64,000 bases of DNA from Pseudomonas sp. MRSN 12121 (GCF_000931465.1 NZ_CP010892.1:6161388-6225387), one strand, 5' to 3'; shown: positions 7,565-25,361, counted from the first letter of the stretch. Numbers and translations: made by a program. The notes: generated by a model from the sequence alone, not told the origin.

Positions 7565-7977
7565 CACATCACCGTCCGCTTAACAAAGGAGGTGGCGAGC
7601 GGCAGCTTTGCAGCAGCCAGGGCGAAAGCCTCACGCGCCAGCTCTTCAGAAACACCCTCGATTTCATACAGGACTTTGCCTGGCTGAATCTGGGCAACCC
7701 AGTATTCGACGTTACCCTTACCTTTACCCATCCGAACTTCGAGTGGTTTTTTGGAAATAGGCTTGTCCGGGAATACACGGATCCAGATCTTGCCGCCACG
7801 TTTTACGTGACGGGTCAGAGCACGACGCGCTGACTCGATCTGACGAGCGGTGAGACGACCACGAGCAACAGACTTCAGCGCGAACTCGCCGAAGCTGACT
7901 TTGCTACCGCGCAATGCCAGACCACGGTTGTGGCCGGTCATTTGCTTGCGGAACTTCGTACGCTTTGGTTGCAACAT
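7564..7977 (-). CDS. rplP: 50S ribosomal protein L16
   Basis: L16 (137 aa) binds near the A site and peptidyl-transferase centre and is needed for late 50S assembly. It begins [19 protein letters not shown] and carries the signature [19 protein letters not shown] near residues 74-92. The conserved arginine that RoxA/YcfD-type oxygenases hydroxylate in E. coli lies in the [10 protein letters not shown] segment. It lies 12 bp after rpsC and overlaps rpmC by one base. Confidence 0.98.
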
Positions 7978-7989
7978 TTGGCGTACCCC

Positions 7990-8676
7990 TTACTTAGCAG
8001 CTTTTTTACGAGGCGCTGGTGCTTGCGGCTTCAGCTCTTCTTGGCGACCACCAATTACTTCGCCTTTGAAGATCCAAACCTTCACACCGATCACACCGTA
8101 GGTGGTGTGAGCTTCGTAGGTGGCATAGTCGATATCGGCACGCAGGGTGTGCAGTGGCACACGACCTTCGCGATACCATTCAGTACGTGCGATTTCAGCA
8201 CCGCCGAGACGACCGCTCACTTGGATTTTGATGCCCTTGGCACCAATGCGCATGGCATTCTGTACGGCGCGCTTCATGGCGCGACGGAACATCACACGAC
8301 GCTCCAGCTGCTGAGCTACGCTCTGGGCAACCAGCATACCGTCGAGCTCCGGCTTGCGGATCTCTTCGATATTGATGTGCACAGGCACACCCATTTGCTT
8401 GGTCAGGTCCTGACGCAGTTTTTCAACATCTTCACCTTTCTTGCCGATCACGATGCCGGGACGAGCGGTGTGGATGGTGATGCGTGCAGTTTGAGCCGGA
8501 CGATGAATATCGATACGGCTTACGGACGCGCTTTTTAGTTTGTCTTGGAGGTACTCACGCACATTCAGATCTGCGAGCAAATAGTCCGCATAAGTCCGAC
8601 CGTCTGCGTACCAGACGGAGGTGTGCTCCTTGACGATTCCCAGGCGAATGCCAATGGGATGTACTTTCTGACCCAT
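7990..8676 (-). CDS. rpsC: 30S ribosomal protein S3
   Basis: S3 (228 aa) lies at the mRNA entry tunnel and takes part in mRNA unwinding. The KH domain signature GVIGVKVWIFKGE belongs to the C-terminal half, while the N-terminal KH type 2 domain has GIVIGKKGEDVEKLRQDL near residues 50-68. The start MGQKVHPIGIRLG at 8676 is chosen from family conservation; a longer in-frame extension would run into rplV. It lies 13 bp after rplV and 12 bp before rplP. Confidence 0.98.
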   Translation of the reverse strand: MGQKVHPIGIRLGIVKEHTSVWYADGRTYADYLLADLNVREYLQDKLKSASVSRIDIHRPAQTARITIHTARPGIVIGKKGEDVEKLRQDLTKQMGVPVHINIEEIRKPELDGMLVAQSVAQQLERRVMFRRAMKRAVQNAMRIGAKGIKIQVSGRLGGAEIARTEWYREGRVPLHTLRADIDYATYEAHTTYGVIGVKVWIFKGEVIGGRQEELKPQAPAPRKKAAK

Positions 8677-8689
8677 CTCTTCGACTCCG

Positions 8690-9022
8690 TTACTTGTCAG
8701 CAACCTTGACAGTGATATGGCAAGACCGCTTGACGATGCGATCAGCACGGCCTTTGGCACGTGGCATGATGCGCTTCAGCGAACGCCCTTCGTTGACGAA
8801 AACGGTGGAGACCTTCAGGTCATCAACGTCTGCGCCTTCGTTATGCTCGGCGTTGGCTACGGCCGACTCCAGCACTTTCTTCATGATCTCGGCGGCTTTC
8901 TTACTGCTGAAAGCCAACAGGTTGAGCGCATCGCCCACCTTCTTCCCGCGGATCTGGTCGGCGACCAAGCGGGCTTTCTGGGCGGAGATTCGAGCGCCCG
9001 ACAACTTAGCGGCTACTTCCAT
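8690..9022 (-). CDS. rplV: 50S ribosomal protein L22
   Basis: L22 (110 aa) lines the peptide exit tunnel with an extended beta-hairpin. The hairpin is encoded by RSLKRIMPRAKGRADRI (about residues 79-95), where macrolide-resistance and arrest-suppressor changes arise; it looks wild-type. It begins MEVAAKLSGARISAQKARL. It lies 13 bp from rpsS and 13 bp from rpsC in the S10 operon. Confidence 0.98.
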   Translation of the reverse strand: MEVAAKLSGARISAQKARLVADQIRGKKVGDALNLLAFSSKKAAEIMKKVLESAVANAEHNEGADVDDLKVSTVFVNEGRSLKRIMPRAKGRADRIVKRSCHITVKVADK

Positions 9023-9035
9023 CGTTCCTTACCCC

Positions 9036-9311
9036 TTAACGCTTGGCTTTCTTGTCAGCCACGTGCCCGCGATATGTACGGGTACCGGCGAACTCGCCCA
9101 GTTTGTGGCCGACCATGTCTTCGTTCACGAGAACGGGTACATGTTGACGACCGTTATGCACAGCAATGGTCAGACCGACCATTTGTGGCAGGATCATGGA
9201 ACGGCGCGACCAGGTCTTAACTGGTTTGCGATCGTTCTTTTCCGCCGCCACTTCGATCTTCTTCAGTAGGTGAAGATCAATAAAAGGACCTTTTTTCAGA
9301 GAACGTGGCAC
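9036..9311 (-). CDS. rpsS: 30S ribosomal protein S19
   Basis: S19 (91 aa) forms a complex with S13 in the 30S head. It starts MPRSLKKGPFIDLHLLKK and has the signature MVGHKLGEFAGTRTYRGH near residues 67-84. It follows rplB by 16 bp and precedes rplV by 13 bp. Length and sequence are typical. Confidence 0.98.
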   Translation of the reverse strand: MPRSLKKGPFIDLHLLKKIEVAAEKNDRKPVKTWSRRSMILPQMVGLTIAVHNGRQHVPVLVNEDMVGHKLGEFAGTRTYRGHVADKKAKR

Positions 9312-9327
9312 TGTCGTATCCCTCTAT

Positions 9328-10152
9328 TTACTTGCGACGACGGACGATCATTTTGTCGGTACGCTTATTACCACGAGTCTTCGCGCCCTTAGTCGGGAAG
9401 CCCCATGGCGATACCGGATGACGACCACCAGAGGTACGACCTTCACCACCACCATGTGGGTGGTCAACCGGGTTCATGGCAACACCACGAACGGTTGGGC
9501 GAACGCCACGCCAGCGTTTGGCACCAGCTTTACCCAGCGAACGCAGGCTGTGCTCGGAGTTCGAGACTTCGCCCAGGGTCGCACGGCATTCAGCCAGGAC
9601 TTTACGCATCTCACCAGAACGCAGACGCAGGGTCACATAGACACCTTCACGAGCGATCAGCTGAGCCGAAGCACCAGCGGAACGAGCGATTTGCGCGCCT
9701 TTACCTGGCTTCAGTTCGATGCCGTGTACGGTGCTACCAACTGGAATGTTACGCAGTTGCAGAGCGTTGCCCGGCTTGATCGGTGCCAGGGCACCTGCGA
9801 TCAGCTGGTCGCCAGCGCTCACGCCTTTAGGGGCGATGATGTAGCGACGCTCGCCATCTGCGTACAGCAGCAAAGCGATGTGAGCAGTACGGTTTGGATC
9901 GTATTCGATACGCTCGACAGTGGCAGCGATGCCATCTTTGTCGTTGCGACGGAAGTCGACCAGACGGTAGTGCTGCTTATGACCACCACCAACGTGACGA
10001 GTGGTAATACGGCCATTGTTGTTACGACCACCAGACTTCGATTTCTTCTCGAGCAGCGGTGCGTGAGGAGCGCCTTTATGCAGCTCCTGGTTGACCACCT
10101 TGACCACAAAACGGCGGCCAGGGGAAGTCGGTTTGCATTTAACGATTGCCAT
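9328..10152 (-). CDS. rplB: 50S ribosomal protein L2
   Basis: L2 (274 aa) is essential for subunit association and peptidyl-transferase activity. The C-terminal signature PVDHPHGGGEGRTSGGRHP (about residues 227-245) contains the conserved histidine implicated near the catalytic centre. The N-terminal region begins MAIVKCKPTSPGRRFVV. It lies 14 bp after rplW and 16 bp before rpsS. Confidence 0.98.
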   Translation of the reverse strand: MAIVKCKPTSPGRRFVVKVVNQELHKGAPHAPLLEKKSKSGGRNNNGRITTRHVGGGHKQHYRLVDFRRNDKDGIAATVERIEYDPNRTAHIALLLYADGERRYIIAPKGVSAGDQLIAGALAPIKPGNALQLRNIPVGSTVHGIELKPGKGAQIARSAGASAQLIAREGVYVTLRLRSGEMRKVLAECRATLGEVSNSEHSLRSLGKAGAKRWRGVRPTVRGVAMNPVDHPHGGGEGRTSGGRHPVSPWGFPTKGAKTRGNKRTDKMIVRRRK

Positions 10153-10166
10153 GATGCACCCCTTCC

Positions 10167-10466
10167 TTACTCAGCACTGCTGCTGAAATCGAGATCTTGG
10201 CCTGGCTGAAGGGAGATAACTGCCTTCTTCCAGTCATTACGCTTGCCCAGACCGCGAGCGGTACGCTTGCTCTTACCCAGAACGTTCAGGGTAGTAACGC
10301 GTTCCACTTTCACGCTGAACAGGCTTTCGACGGCCTTCTTGATTTCCAGCTTGGTTGCATCAGTAGCAACCTTGAAAACGAACTGGCCTTTCTTGTCTGC
10401 CAGAACCGTAGCCTTCTCGGAAACGTGCGGGCCAAGCAGAACTTTAAATACGCGTTCCTGGTTCAT
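10167..10466 (-). CDS. rplW: 50S ribosomal protein L23
   Basis: L23 (99 aa) is the main docking site for trigger factor and SRP at the tunnel exit. It starts [20 protein letters not shown] and has the internal loop segment [20 protein letters not shown]. It overlaps the 3' end of rplD by 4 bp, indicating translational coupling, and is followed by rplB after 14 bp. Confidence 0.97.
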
Positions 10467-11065
10467 CCCAGCAGCTCCTCGAATTTCTTCACGGCCGACA
10501 CAGTGATCAACACTTTGTCGTATGCGATCAGACTAACTGGATCGGAACCTTGAACGTCACGTACATCAACGTGCGGCAGGTTACGAGCAGCCAGGTACAG
10601 GTTCTGATCAACAGCGTCGGACACGATCAGAACGTCGGTCAGACTCATGTTGTTCAGTTTGCCCAGCAGATCTTTGGTTTTCGGAGTTTCAACAGCGAAA
10701 TCCTGAACCACGACCAGACGATCAGTACGCACCAGCTCAGCAAGGATGGAGCGCAGTGCTGCGCGATACATCTTCTTGTTCAGCTTCTGCGAGTGATCCT
10801 GAGGACGAGCTGCAAAAGTGGTACCGCCGCCACGCCAGATTGGGCTACGGATAGTACCGGCACGAGCACGGCCAGTACCTTTCTGACGCCATGGGCGCTT
10901 GCCGCCACCGGAAACGTCGGAACGGGTCTTTTGCTGCTTGCTACCTTGACGGCCGCCAGCCATGTAGGCCACGACTGCTTGGTGAACCAGCGTCTCGTTG
11001 AATTCGCCGCCAAATGTCAGTTCGGAAACTTCGATCGCTTGAGCGTCATTTACATTTAATTGCAT
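10463..11065 (-). CDS. rplD: 50S ribosomal protein L4
   Basis: L4 (200 aa) is an early 50S assembly protein with a long loop in the exit tunnel wall. In E. coli it also autoregulates the S10 operon by binding the S10 leader. The tunnel loop is visible as [18 protein letters not shown] near residues 51-68, with wild-type sequence at the macrolide region. It lies 12 bp after rplC and overlaps rplW by 4 bp. L4-dependent control of this operon in Pseudomonas cannot be decided from sequence here. Confidence 0.98.
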
Positions 11066-11077
11066 GTCAGCTTCCCC

Positions 11078-11713
11078 TTAACCGCGAGCCTTGGCCGCCG
11101 GACGTACAACCAGGTTGCCGCCAGTAGCGCCAGGAACAGCACCCTTGACCAACAACAGATTGCGTTCAGCGTCGACGCGCACTACTTCCAGGGACTGCAC
11201 GGTCACGCGCTCAGCGCCCATATGACCGGACATTTTCTTGCCCTTGAATACACGACCAGGAGTCTGGCACTGGCCAATAGAGCCCGGGACGCGGTGGGAA
11301 ACGGAGTTACCGTGGGTGTTATCTTGACCGCGGAAATTCCAACGCTTGATGGTACCGGCGAAGCCTTTACCTTTCGACTGACCGGTAACATCTACCAGTT
11401 GGCCGGCTGCGAAGATTTCTGCTTTGATCAGATCGCCAGCTTGGTATTCGCCTTCTTCAAGACGGAATTCCCAAACACCACGACCGGCAGCAACGTTCGC
11501 TTTAGCGAAGTGGCCTGCTTGAGCAGCAGTCACACGCGAAGCACGACGCTCACCTACAGTGACTTGCACTGCACGATAGCCATCGGTTTCTTCAGTTTTG
11601 AACTGGGTGACGCGATTCGGCTCGATCTCAATGACCGTGACCGGAATGGAGACACCTTCTTCGGTGAAAATACGGGTCATACCGCATTTACGACCGACTA
11701 CACCAATAGTCAT
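11078..11713 (-). CDS. rplC: 50S ribosomal protein L3
   Basis: L3 (211 aa) initiates 50S assembly, with an extension reaching the peptidyl-transferase centre. It starts MTIGVVGRKCGMTRIF and carries the signature KGKGFAGTIKRWNF around residues 125-138 and GSIGQCQTPGRVFKGKKM near residue 160. The glutamine in that stretch is the PrmB methylation site in E. coli. The start at 11713 is chosen because the residues upstream are not conserved. It is separated from rpsJ by 80 bp. Confidence 0.98.
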   Translation of the reverse strand: MTIGVVGRKCGMTRIFTEEGVSIPVTVIEIEPNRVTQFKTEETDGYRAVQVTVGERRASRVTAAQAGHFAKANVAAGRGVWEFRLEEGEYQAGDLIKAEIFAAGQLVDVTGQSKGKGFAGTIKRWNFRGQDNTHGNSVSHRVPGSIGQCQTPGRVFKGKKMSGHMGAERVTVQSLEVVRVDAERNLLLVKGAVPGATGGNLVVRPAAKARG

Positions 11714-11793
11714 GTTGTAAACCTCATGAGTGTACGGGGCTTTCACCCGCTATGGCCGCCCATTTCAGAGCGTTACACGACTAAGACCGAGTC

Positions 11794-12105
11794 TTAGCCG
11801 AGGCTGATCTGCACTTCCACACCTGCCGCAAGATCAAGCTTCATAAGTGCATCAACGGTTTTATCCGTTGGCTGGACGATGTCCAGTACGCGCTTATGAG
11901 TACGGATCTCGTACTGGTCACGCGCGTCTTTGTTGACGTGCGGGGAGACCAGAACGGTGAACCGCTCTTTACGGGTAGGCAGTGGAATAGGACCACGCAC
12001 TTGAGCACCAGTACGTTTCGCGGTTTCCACGATTTCCTGGGTGGATTGGTCGATCAGGCGATGGTCGAAAGCCTTCAACCTGATACGGATTTGCTGATTT
12101 TGCAT
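11794..12105 (-). CDS. rpsJ: 30S ribosomal protein S10 (NusE)
   Basis: S10 (103 aa) is in the 30S head and doubles as NusE, the partner of NusB that binds boxA and couples RNA polymerase to ribosomes with NusG. The signature [22 protein letters not shown] was read near residues 39-60 (quoted in part: [14 protein letters not shown]). It is the first gene of the S10 operon, preceded by a near-consensus promoter and the tuf terminator. NusG (27746-28279) and boxA sites of the rRNA operon are in this same window. Confidence 0.98.
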
Positions 12106-12137
12106 TGGATTTCAGACTCCAGGCTGCTATTCCCACC

Positions 12138-12152
12138 GGGCGCAATACGCCC
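12138..12152 (-). promoter_or_regulatory. Small hairpin in the S10 operon leader
   Basis: The minus strand has GGGCG-TATTG-CGCCC in the roughly 60-nt leader between the S10 promoter and rpsJ. It is much shorter than the E. coli S10 leader on which L4 acts, so I see no counterpart of that system. Its function is unknown. Confidence 0.35.
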
Positions 12153-12168
12153 GTTAAAAGGAGGCGCA

Positions 12169-12197
12169 ATTCTATAGACGGCCCCACAGAGTGTCAA
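12169..12197 (-). promoter_or_regulatory. S10 operon promoter
   Basis: On the minus strand TTGACA (12192-12197) and TAGAAT (12169-12174) are spaced by 17 bp, an almost perfect sigma70 promoter. It lies directly downstream of the tuf terminator and 64 bp upstream of rpsJ, so the S10 operon has its own strong start. Confidence 0.8.
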
Positions 12198-12202
12198 CCC
12201 AA

Positions 12203-12232
12203 TAAAAAAGCCCCCGCAAGCGGGGGCTTTTT
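12203..12232 (-). terminator. Intrinsic terminator after tuf (str operon)
   Basis: On the minus strand a perfect stem of GCCCCCGC and GCGGGGGC with a tiny loop is preceded by A5 and followed by TTTTTTATT, a textbook Rho-independent terminator. It lies 13 bp after the tuf stop codon and ends the str operon. Confidence 0.9.
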
Positions 12233-12245
12233 CATGAGTCGCCGA

Positions 12246-13439
12246 TTACTCGATGACTTTGGCTACGACGCCAGCGCCGACGGTACGACCGCCTTCACGG
12301 ATAGCGAAACGCAGACCATCTTCCATCGCGATGGTTTTGATCAGAGTGACAGTCATCTGGATGTTGTCACCTGGCATTACCATTTCAACGCCTTCTGGCA
12401 GCTCGCAGTTACCGGTCACGTCAGTAGTACGGAAGTAGAACTGTGGACGGTAGCCTTTGAAGAACGGAGTGTGACGACCGCCTTCTTCCTTGCTCAGAAC
12501 GTAAACTTCTGCGGTGAACTTGGTGTGCGGCTTAACCGAACCTGGCTTGACCAGAACCTGACCACGCTCAACGTCGTCACGCTTGGTGCCGCGCAGCAGA
12601 ACGCCGCAGTTCTCGCCAGCACGACCTTCGTCGAGCAGCTTACGGAACATTTCAACGCCGGTGCAGGTAGTTTTCTGAGTGTCGCGCAGACCGACGATCT
12701 CAACTTCTTCCTGGATACGGACGATGCCACGCTCAACACGACCAGTCACAACAGTACCGCGACCAGAGATCGAGAATACGTCTTCGATTGGCATCAGGAA
12801 CGGCTTGTCGATAGCGCGCTCTGGCTCTGGGATGTAGGTATCCAGAGTTTCCACCAGCTTCTTAACAGCAGTGGTGCCCATCTCGTTGTCGTCTTTGCCT
12901 TCCAGCGCCATACGAGCCGAACCGATGATGATTGGAGTGTCATCGCCCGGGAAGTCGTAGGTGGACAGCAGGTCACGAACTTCCATCTCGACCAGTTCCA
13001 GCAGCTCAGCGTCGTCTACCAGGTCAGCCTTGTTCAGGAAAACCACGATGTACGGAACGCCTACCTGACGGGACAGCAGGATGTGCTCACGGGTTTGCGG
13101 CATCGGACCATCAGCAGCCGAGCAAACCAGGATCGCGCCGTCCATCTGGGCAGCACCGGTGATCATGTTTTTGACGTAGTCGGCGTGACCCGGGCAGTCA
13201 ACGTGCGCGTAGTGACGAATGTTCGAGTCGTACTCTACGTGGGCAGTGTTGATGGTGATACCACGAGCCTTCTCTTCCGGAGCGCTGTCGATCTTGTCGA
13301 AGTCAACAACTGCGGAACCGAAAACCTCGGAGCAAACGCGAGTCAGAGCAGCGGTCAGAGTGGTTTTACCGTGGTCAACGTGACCGATGGTGCCAACGTT
13401 GACGTGCGGTTTGTTACGTTCAAATTTTTCTTTAGCCAC
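12246..13439 (-). CDS. tuf: Elongation factor Tu, copy 1 (str operon)
   Basis: EF-Tu is the GTPase that delivers aminoacyl-tRNA to the ribosome. The protein is 397 aa with the P-loop GHVDHGKT (residues 18-25), the G3 motif DCPGH, and G4 NKAD. It follows fusA by 34 bp as the last gene of the str operon and is followed by a strong terminator. The start codon is GTG, whereas copy 2 (28833-30026) starts with ATG. As translated, the two proteins are identical, and the DNA differs at only about 18 sites, half of them in the first 60 bp. Such near-identity is usual for tuf pairs kept together by gene conversion. Confidence 0.98.
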   Translation of the reverse strand: MAKEKFERNKPHVNVGTIGHVDHGKTTLTAALTRVCSEVFGSAVVDFDKIDSAPEEKARGITINTAHVEYDSNIRHYAHVDCPGHADYVKNMITGAAQMDGAILVCSAADGPMPQTREHILLSRQVGVPYIVVFLNKADLVDDAELLELVEMEVRDLLSTYDFPGDDTPIIIGSARMALEGKDDNEMGTTAVKKLVETLDTYIPEPERAIDKPFLMPIEDVFSISGRGTVVTGRVERGIVRIQEEVEIVGLRDTQKTTCTGVEMFRKLLDEGRAGENCGVLLRGTKRDDVERGQVLVKPGSVKPHTKFTAEVYVLSKEEGGRHTPFFKGYRPQFYFRTTDVTGNCELPEGVEMVMPGDNIQMTVTLIKTIAMEDGLRFAIREGGRTVGAGVVAKVIE

Positions 13440-13473
13440 GACAATTAACTCCTAGCCTAAAGGGGAGACTGAA

Positions 13474-15621
13474 TCAGCCTTGTTTTTTAACGAGAGCTTC
13501 GACGATGTTCGACGGAGCTTCGGCGTATTTGGAGAATTCCATGGAGTAGCTCGCGCGACCCTGAGACATGGAACGAACGTCGGTTGCATAACCGAACATC
13601 TCACCCAGCGGCACTTCGGCGCGGATAACCTTGCCGGACACCGAGTCATCCATACCCTGGATCAGACCACGACGACGGTTCAGGTCACCCATCACGTCAC
13701 CCATGTAGTCCTCTGGGGTTACTACTTCAACCTTCATGATCGGCTCAAGCACAACACCGCCGCCCTTCTGGGCCAGCTGCTTGGTCGCCATGGAGGCCGC
13801 CACCTTGAACGCCATCTCGTTGGAGTCGACGTCGTGGTAGGAACCATCAAACACGGTAGCCTTCAGGCCGATCAGCGGATAACCGGCGACAACGCCGTTC
13901 TTCATCTGCTCTTCGATACCCTTCTGGATAGCCGGGATGTATTCCTTAGGAATCACACCACCAACAACTTCGTTGGAGAAGACCAGACCTTCGGTGATGT
14001 TGCCGTTCGCATCGACGTCCGGCTCCGAGAAACGGATCCAGCAATGACCGAACTGGCCGCGACCGCCGGACTGGCGAACGAACTTGCCTTCGATCTCGAC
14101 GTTGCTCTTGCTGATCTTCTCGCGGTACGAAACCTGAGGCTTGCCGATGTTGGCCTCGACGTTGAACTCGCGCTTCATGCGGTCAACGAGGATGTCCAGG
14201 TGCAGCTCACCCATACCGGAGATGATGGTTTGACCAGTCTCTTCGTCGGTCTTGACGCGGAACGACGGGTCTTCCTGAGCCAGCTTGCCCAGTGCGATAC
14301 CCATCTTTTCCTGGTCCTGCTTGGTTTTCGGCTCTACCGCTACCGAAATTACAGGCTCAGGGAAGTCCATACGCTCAAGGATGATCTGCTTCTCGAGATC
14401 GCACAGGGTGTCACCAGTAGTGACGTCCTTCATGCCGATCAGAGCAGCGATATCACCTGCACGCACTTCCTTGATCTCTTCGCGCTGGTTCGCGTGCATT
14501 TGCACCATACGACCCACACGCTCCTTCTTGCCCTTGACCGAGTTGATCACGGAGTCGCCGGAGGTCAGGAAACCCGAGTAAACGCGAACGAAGGTCAGAG
14601 TACCAACGAACGGGTCGGTGGCGATCTTGAACGCCAGAGCCGAGAACGGCTCAGCATCGTCTGCGTGACGCTCGTCGTAATCCGCCTCTACGAGCTCATC
14701 CTTCGGCTTCTCGATGAGATCCGGATGGATACCCTTGATCGCCGGGATCTCGGTAGGAGCAGGCAGGAAGTCGATAACGGCATCGAGAACCAGAGGAACA
14801 CCCTTGTTCTTGAAGGAAGAACCGCAGACAGCCGGAACGATCTCGCTGGCCAGAGTGCGCGCACGCAGGCCTGCCTTGATCTCTTCGACAGTCAGCTCAC
14901 CTTCTTCGAGGTATTTGTTCATCAGCTCTTCGGTAGCTTCGGCAGCGGCCTCAATCATATTGGCGCGCCACTCGTTAGCCAGGTCCAGCATATCGGCAGG
15001 AATTTCTTCCTCGCGATAGGTAGTACCCTTGTCGTCATCGTTCCAGTAGATAGCCTTCATCTTGATCAGGTCGACCTGACCTTCGAAGTTATCTTCAGCG
15101 CCGATAGCCAGCTGAACCGGAACCGGAGTGTGGCCCAGACGGTTTTTGATCTGACCAACAACACGCAGGAAGTTAGCACCGGCACGGTCCATCTTGTTCA
15201 CGTAAACAACACGTGGAACGCCGTACTTGTTGGCCTGACGCCATACGGTTTCGGACTGAGGCTCAACACCGGAAGTACCGCAGAACACAACGACCGCACC
15301 GTCGAGTACGCGCAGCGAACGCTCTACCTCAATGGTGAAGTCCACGTGGCCCGGGGTATCGATAACGTTTACGCGATAGTTATCGTATTGACCGCGCGAA
15401 CCTTTCCAGAAGGTAGTAACAGCAGCGGAAGTAATGGTGATACCACGCTCCTGCTCCTGCACCATCCAGTCGGTGGTAGCAGCGCCGTCATGCACCTCAC
15501 CCATCTTGTGGCTGAGACCTGTGTAAAACAGGATCCGCTCGGTAGTGGTAGTCTTGCCCGCGTCAACGTGAGCACAGATACCGATGTTACGGTAGCGGTT
15601 GATTGCTGTAGTACGAGCCAT
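13474..15621 (-). CDS. fusA: Elongation factor G
   Basis: EF-G catalyses GTP-driven translocation and, with RRF, ribosome recycling. The 715-aa protein has the P-loop AHVDAGKTT (about residues 17-25), G2 RGITITSAA, G3 DTPGHVDF and G4 NKMDRAG, then the standard domains II-V ending with GRASYSMEFSKYAEAP. It lies between rpsG (30 bp) and tuf (34 bp). It is the str-operon EF-G1 type; Pseudomonas often has a second EF-G elsewhere, not in this window. Confidence 0.98.
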   Translation of the reverse strand: MARTTAINRYRNIGICAHVDAGKTTTTERILFYTGLSHKMGEVHDGAATTDWMVQEQERGITITSAAVTTFWKGSRGQYDNYRVNVIDTPGHVDFTIEVERSLRVLDGAVVVFCGTSGVEPQSETVWRQANKYGVPRVVYVNKMDRAGANFLRVVGQIKNRLGHTPVPVQLAIGAEDNFEGQVDLIKMKAIYWNDDDKGTTYREEEIPADMLDLANEWRANMIEAAAEATEELMNKYLEEGELTVEEIKAGLRARTLASEIVPAVCGSSFKNKGVPLVLDAVIDFLPAPTEIPAIKGIHPDLIEKPKDELVEADYDERHADDAEPFSALAFKIATDPFVGTLTFVRVYSGFLTSGDSVINSVKGKKERVGRMVQMHANQREEIKEVRAGDIAALIGMKDVTTGDTLCDLEKQIILERMDFPEPVISVAVEPKTKQDQEKMGIALGKLAQEDPSFRVKTDEETGQTIISGMGELHLDILVDRMKREFNVEANIGKPQVSYREKISKSNVEIEGKFVRQSGGRGQFGHCWIRFSEPDVDANGNITEGLVFSNEVVGGVIPKEYIPAIQKGIEEQMKNGVVAGYPLIGLKATVFDGSYHDVDSNEMAFKVAASMATKQLAQKGGGVVLEPIMKVEVVTPEDYMGDVMGDLNRRRGLIQGMDDSVSGKVIRAEVPLGEMFGYATDVRSMSQGRASYSMEFSKYAEAPSNIVEALVKKQG

Positions 15622-15651
15622 AAAGCCCTCGCAAAATGAATGATGCCGATA

Positions 15652-16122
15652 TTAGAAGCGGTAGTGCGAGAAAGCCTTGTTGGCCTCAGCCATACGGTGT
15701 ACGTCTTCACGCTTCTTAACTGCAGCACCTTTGCCTTCGGCAGCGTCCAGCAGTTCGCCAGCCAAGCGCAGAGCCATAGACTTCTCGCCGCGCTTACGGG
15801 CGAAGTCTACCAACCAGCGCATTGCCAGAGCGTTACGACGGGACGGACGAACTTCGACCGGAACCTGGTAAGTAGCACCGCCAACACGGCGCGACTTCAC
15901 TTCGACCAGCGGAGCGATGGCGTCGAGAGCTTTCTCGAAGATTTCCAGGGGATCGCTGTTCTTGCGCTCTTTAACTTTTTCCAGTGCGCCATAAACGATA
16001 CGTTCGGCAACGGCTTTCTTACCGCTTTCCATTACGTGGTTCATGAACTTGGCGAGGATCTGGCTTCCGTATTTCGGATCGTCCAGAATCTCACGTTTGG
16101 CTGCTACGCGACGTCTTGGCAT
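15652..16122 (-). CDS. rpsG: 30S ribosomal protein S7
   Basis: S7 (156 aa) is a primary binder of the 16S 3' major domain and borders the E site; in E. coli it represses the str operon from the rpsL-rpsG spacer. It starts MPRRRVAAKREILDDPKYGS and has GGATYQVPVEVRPSRRNALA near residues 80-99. The 110-bp gap from rpsL is large enough for such a translational control element, but I could not identify the fold. It precedes fusA by 30 bp. Confidence 0.98.
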   Translation of the reverse strand: MPRRRVAAKREILDDPKYGSQILAKFMNHVMESGKKAVAERIVYGALEKVKERKNSDPLEIFEKALDAIAPLVEVKSRRVGGATYQVPVEVRPSRRNALAMRWLVDFARKRGEKSMALRLAGELLDAAEGKGAAVKKREDVHRMAEANKAFSHYRF

Positions 16123-16232
16123 GATAAGCCCTCAAACGGTCTTCAGGTTAGCTCGGGACAGTTGATCCAAAGGACTCGTGCCCGACCTTACTCTTATCGA
16201 CTCAATAAAATAATTAACTGCAAAACGACCGA

Positions 16233-16604
16233 TTACTTCGGACGCTTGGTACCGTACTTCGAACGACCTTGGTTACGACCTTTAACGCCGGAGGTATCCA
16301 GGGAGCCGCGAACGGTGTGATAACGAACACCCGGCAAGTCTTTTACACGACCGCCGCGGATCAGTACCACGCTGTGCTCTTGCAGGTTGTGGCCTTCACC
16401 ACCGATGTACGAGGAAACCTCGAAACCGTTGGTCAGACGCACACGGCATACTTTACGCAGTGCCGAGTTAGGTTTTTTCGGCGTAGTGGTATACACGCGA
16501 GTGCATACGCCACGACGTTGCGGGCAGTTCTGCAGCGCAGGTACGTCGGATTTCTCGACGATACGCTTACGCGGCTGACGTACCAGCTGGTTGATAGTTG
16601 CCAT
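16233..16604 (-). CDS. rpsL: 30S ribosomal protein S12
   Basis: S12 (123 aa) is the decoding-centre protein that controls accuracy. The streptomycin-region loops read [12 protein letters not shown] (Lys43, Lys44 counting Met) and [13 protein letters not shown] (Lys88), i.e. the wild-type, streptomycin-sensitive sequence at these sites. It is the first gene of the str operon and has a promoter candidate about 80 bp upstream. It is followed by rpsG after 110 bp. Confidence 0.98.
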
Positions 16605-16679
16605 CTACTAGCTCCACTGTTGTCTTTCGACATAAACAAAATGGCAGGGCACAGGCCCCACCAAATTTAGGGGTACAAG

Positions 16680-16708
16680 AGTCTAAAGAGGATCTTGACC
16701 CCAGTCAA
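16680..16708 (-). promoter_or_regulatory. str operon promoter candidate
   Basis: On the minus strand TTGACT (16703-16708) and TAGACT (16680-16685) are separated by 17 bp in the 199-bp gap between rpoC and rpsL. The predicted leader to rpsL is about 70 nt. A GC-rich stretch followed by TTTTTT (near 16765-16785) just after rpoC may act in termination, but its stem is not clear. Confidence 0.65.
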
Positions 16709-16803
16709 GGCAAGGCCCCGGCCTCCCCGATCAGCGAACCCCGACAAATTGTCTTGATTCGTGAGCGAAAAAACCGGGGCCCTATCTCAATCTACTGCAG
16801 ACC

Positions 16804-21003
<4,200 letters not shown>

Positions 21004-21067
21004 GGCCTTTCCTCCTGGCGGAGCAGAGAGCGGGCAATCCTGCCCCGCTCTCGATTCGCGTCACGTG

Positions 21068-25141
<4,074 letters not shown>

Positions 25142-25286
25142 CAGCGTTCCCCAGCTTGGTCACCTGCTTGTTTGGCCCCTCCCGACGGGAGCAGCCAGAA
25201 AATCGTGCAAACCCCATGGTTTGCGCCACCGCATCGGGTGGTTACAGCTCGTTATCAGCACCGACCCAGTCGGCTGCCAATAACGG

Positions 25287-25315
25287 AAAAAGGCCGGTGG
25301 CAAAAGCCACCAGCC
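25287..25315 (-). terminator. Attenuator between rplL and rpoB
   Basis: On the minus strand GGCTGGTGGC-TTTT-GCCACCGGCC forms a 10-bp stem (one G-U pair) followed by TTTTTCCG. It sits 47 bp after the rplL stop codon and 146 bp before rpoB. No strong promoter is apparent between it and rpoB, so it probably acts as a partial terminator setting the ratio of L7/L12 to RNA polymerase. Confidence 0.8.
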
Positions 25316-25361
25316 ATCAGCCTGTCGCTTGACGCTCGGGCTGGAGGAGCAAAGTCGATAC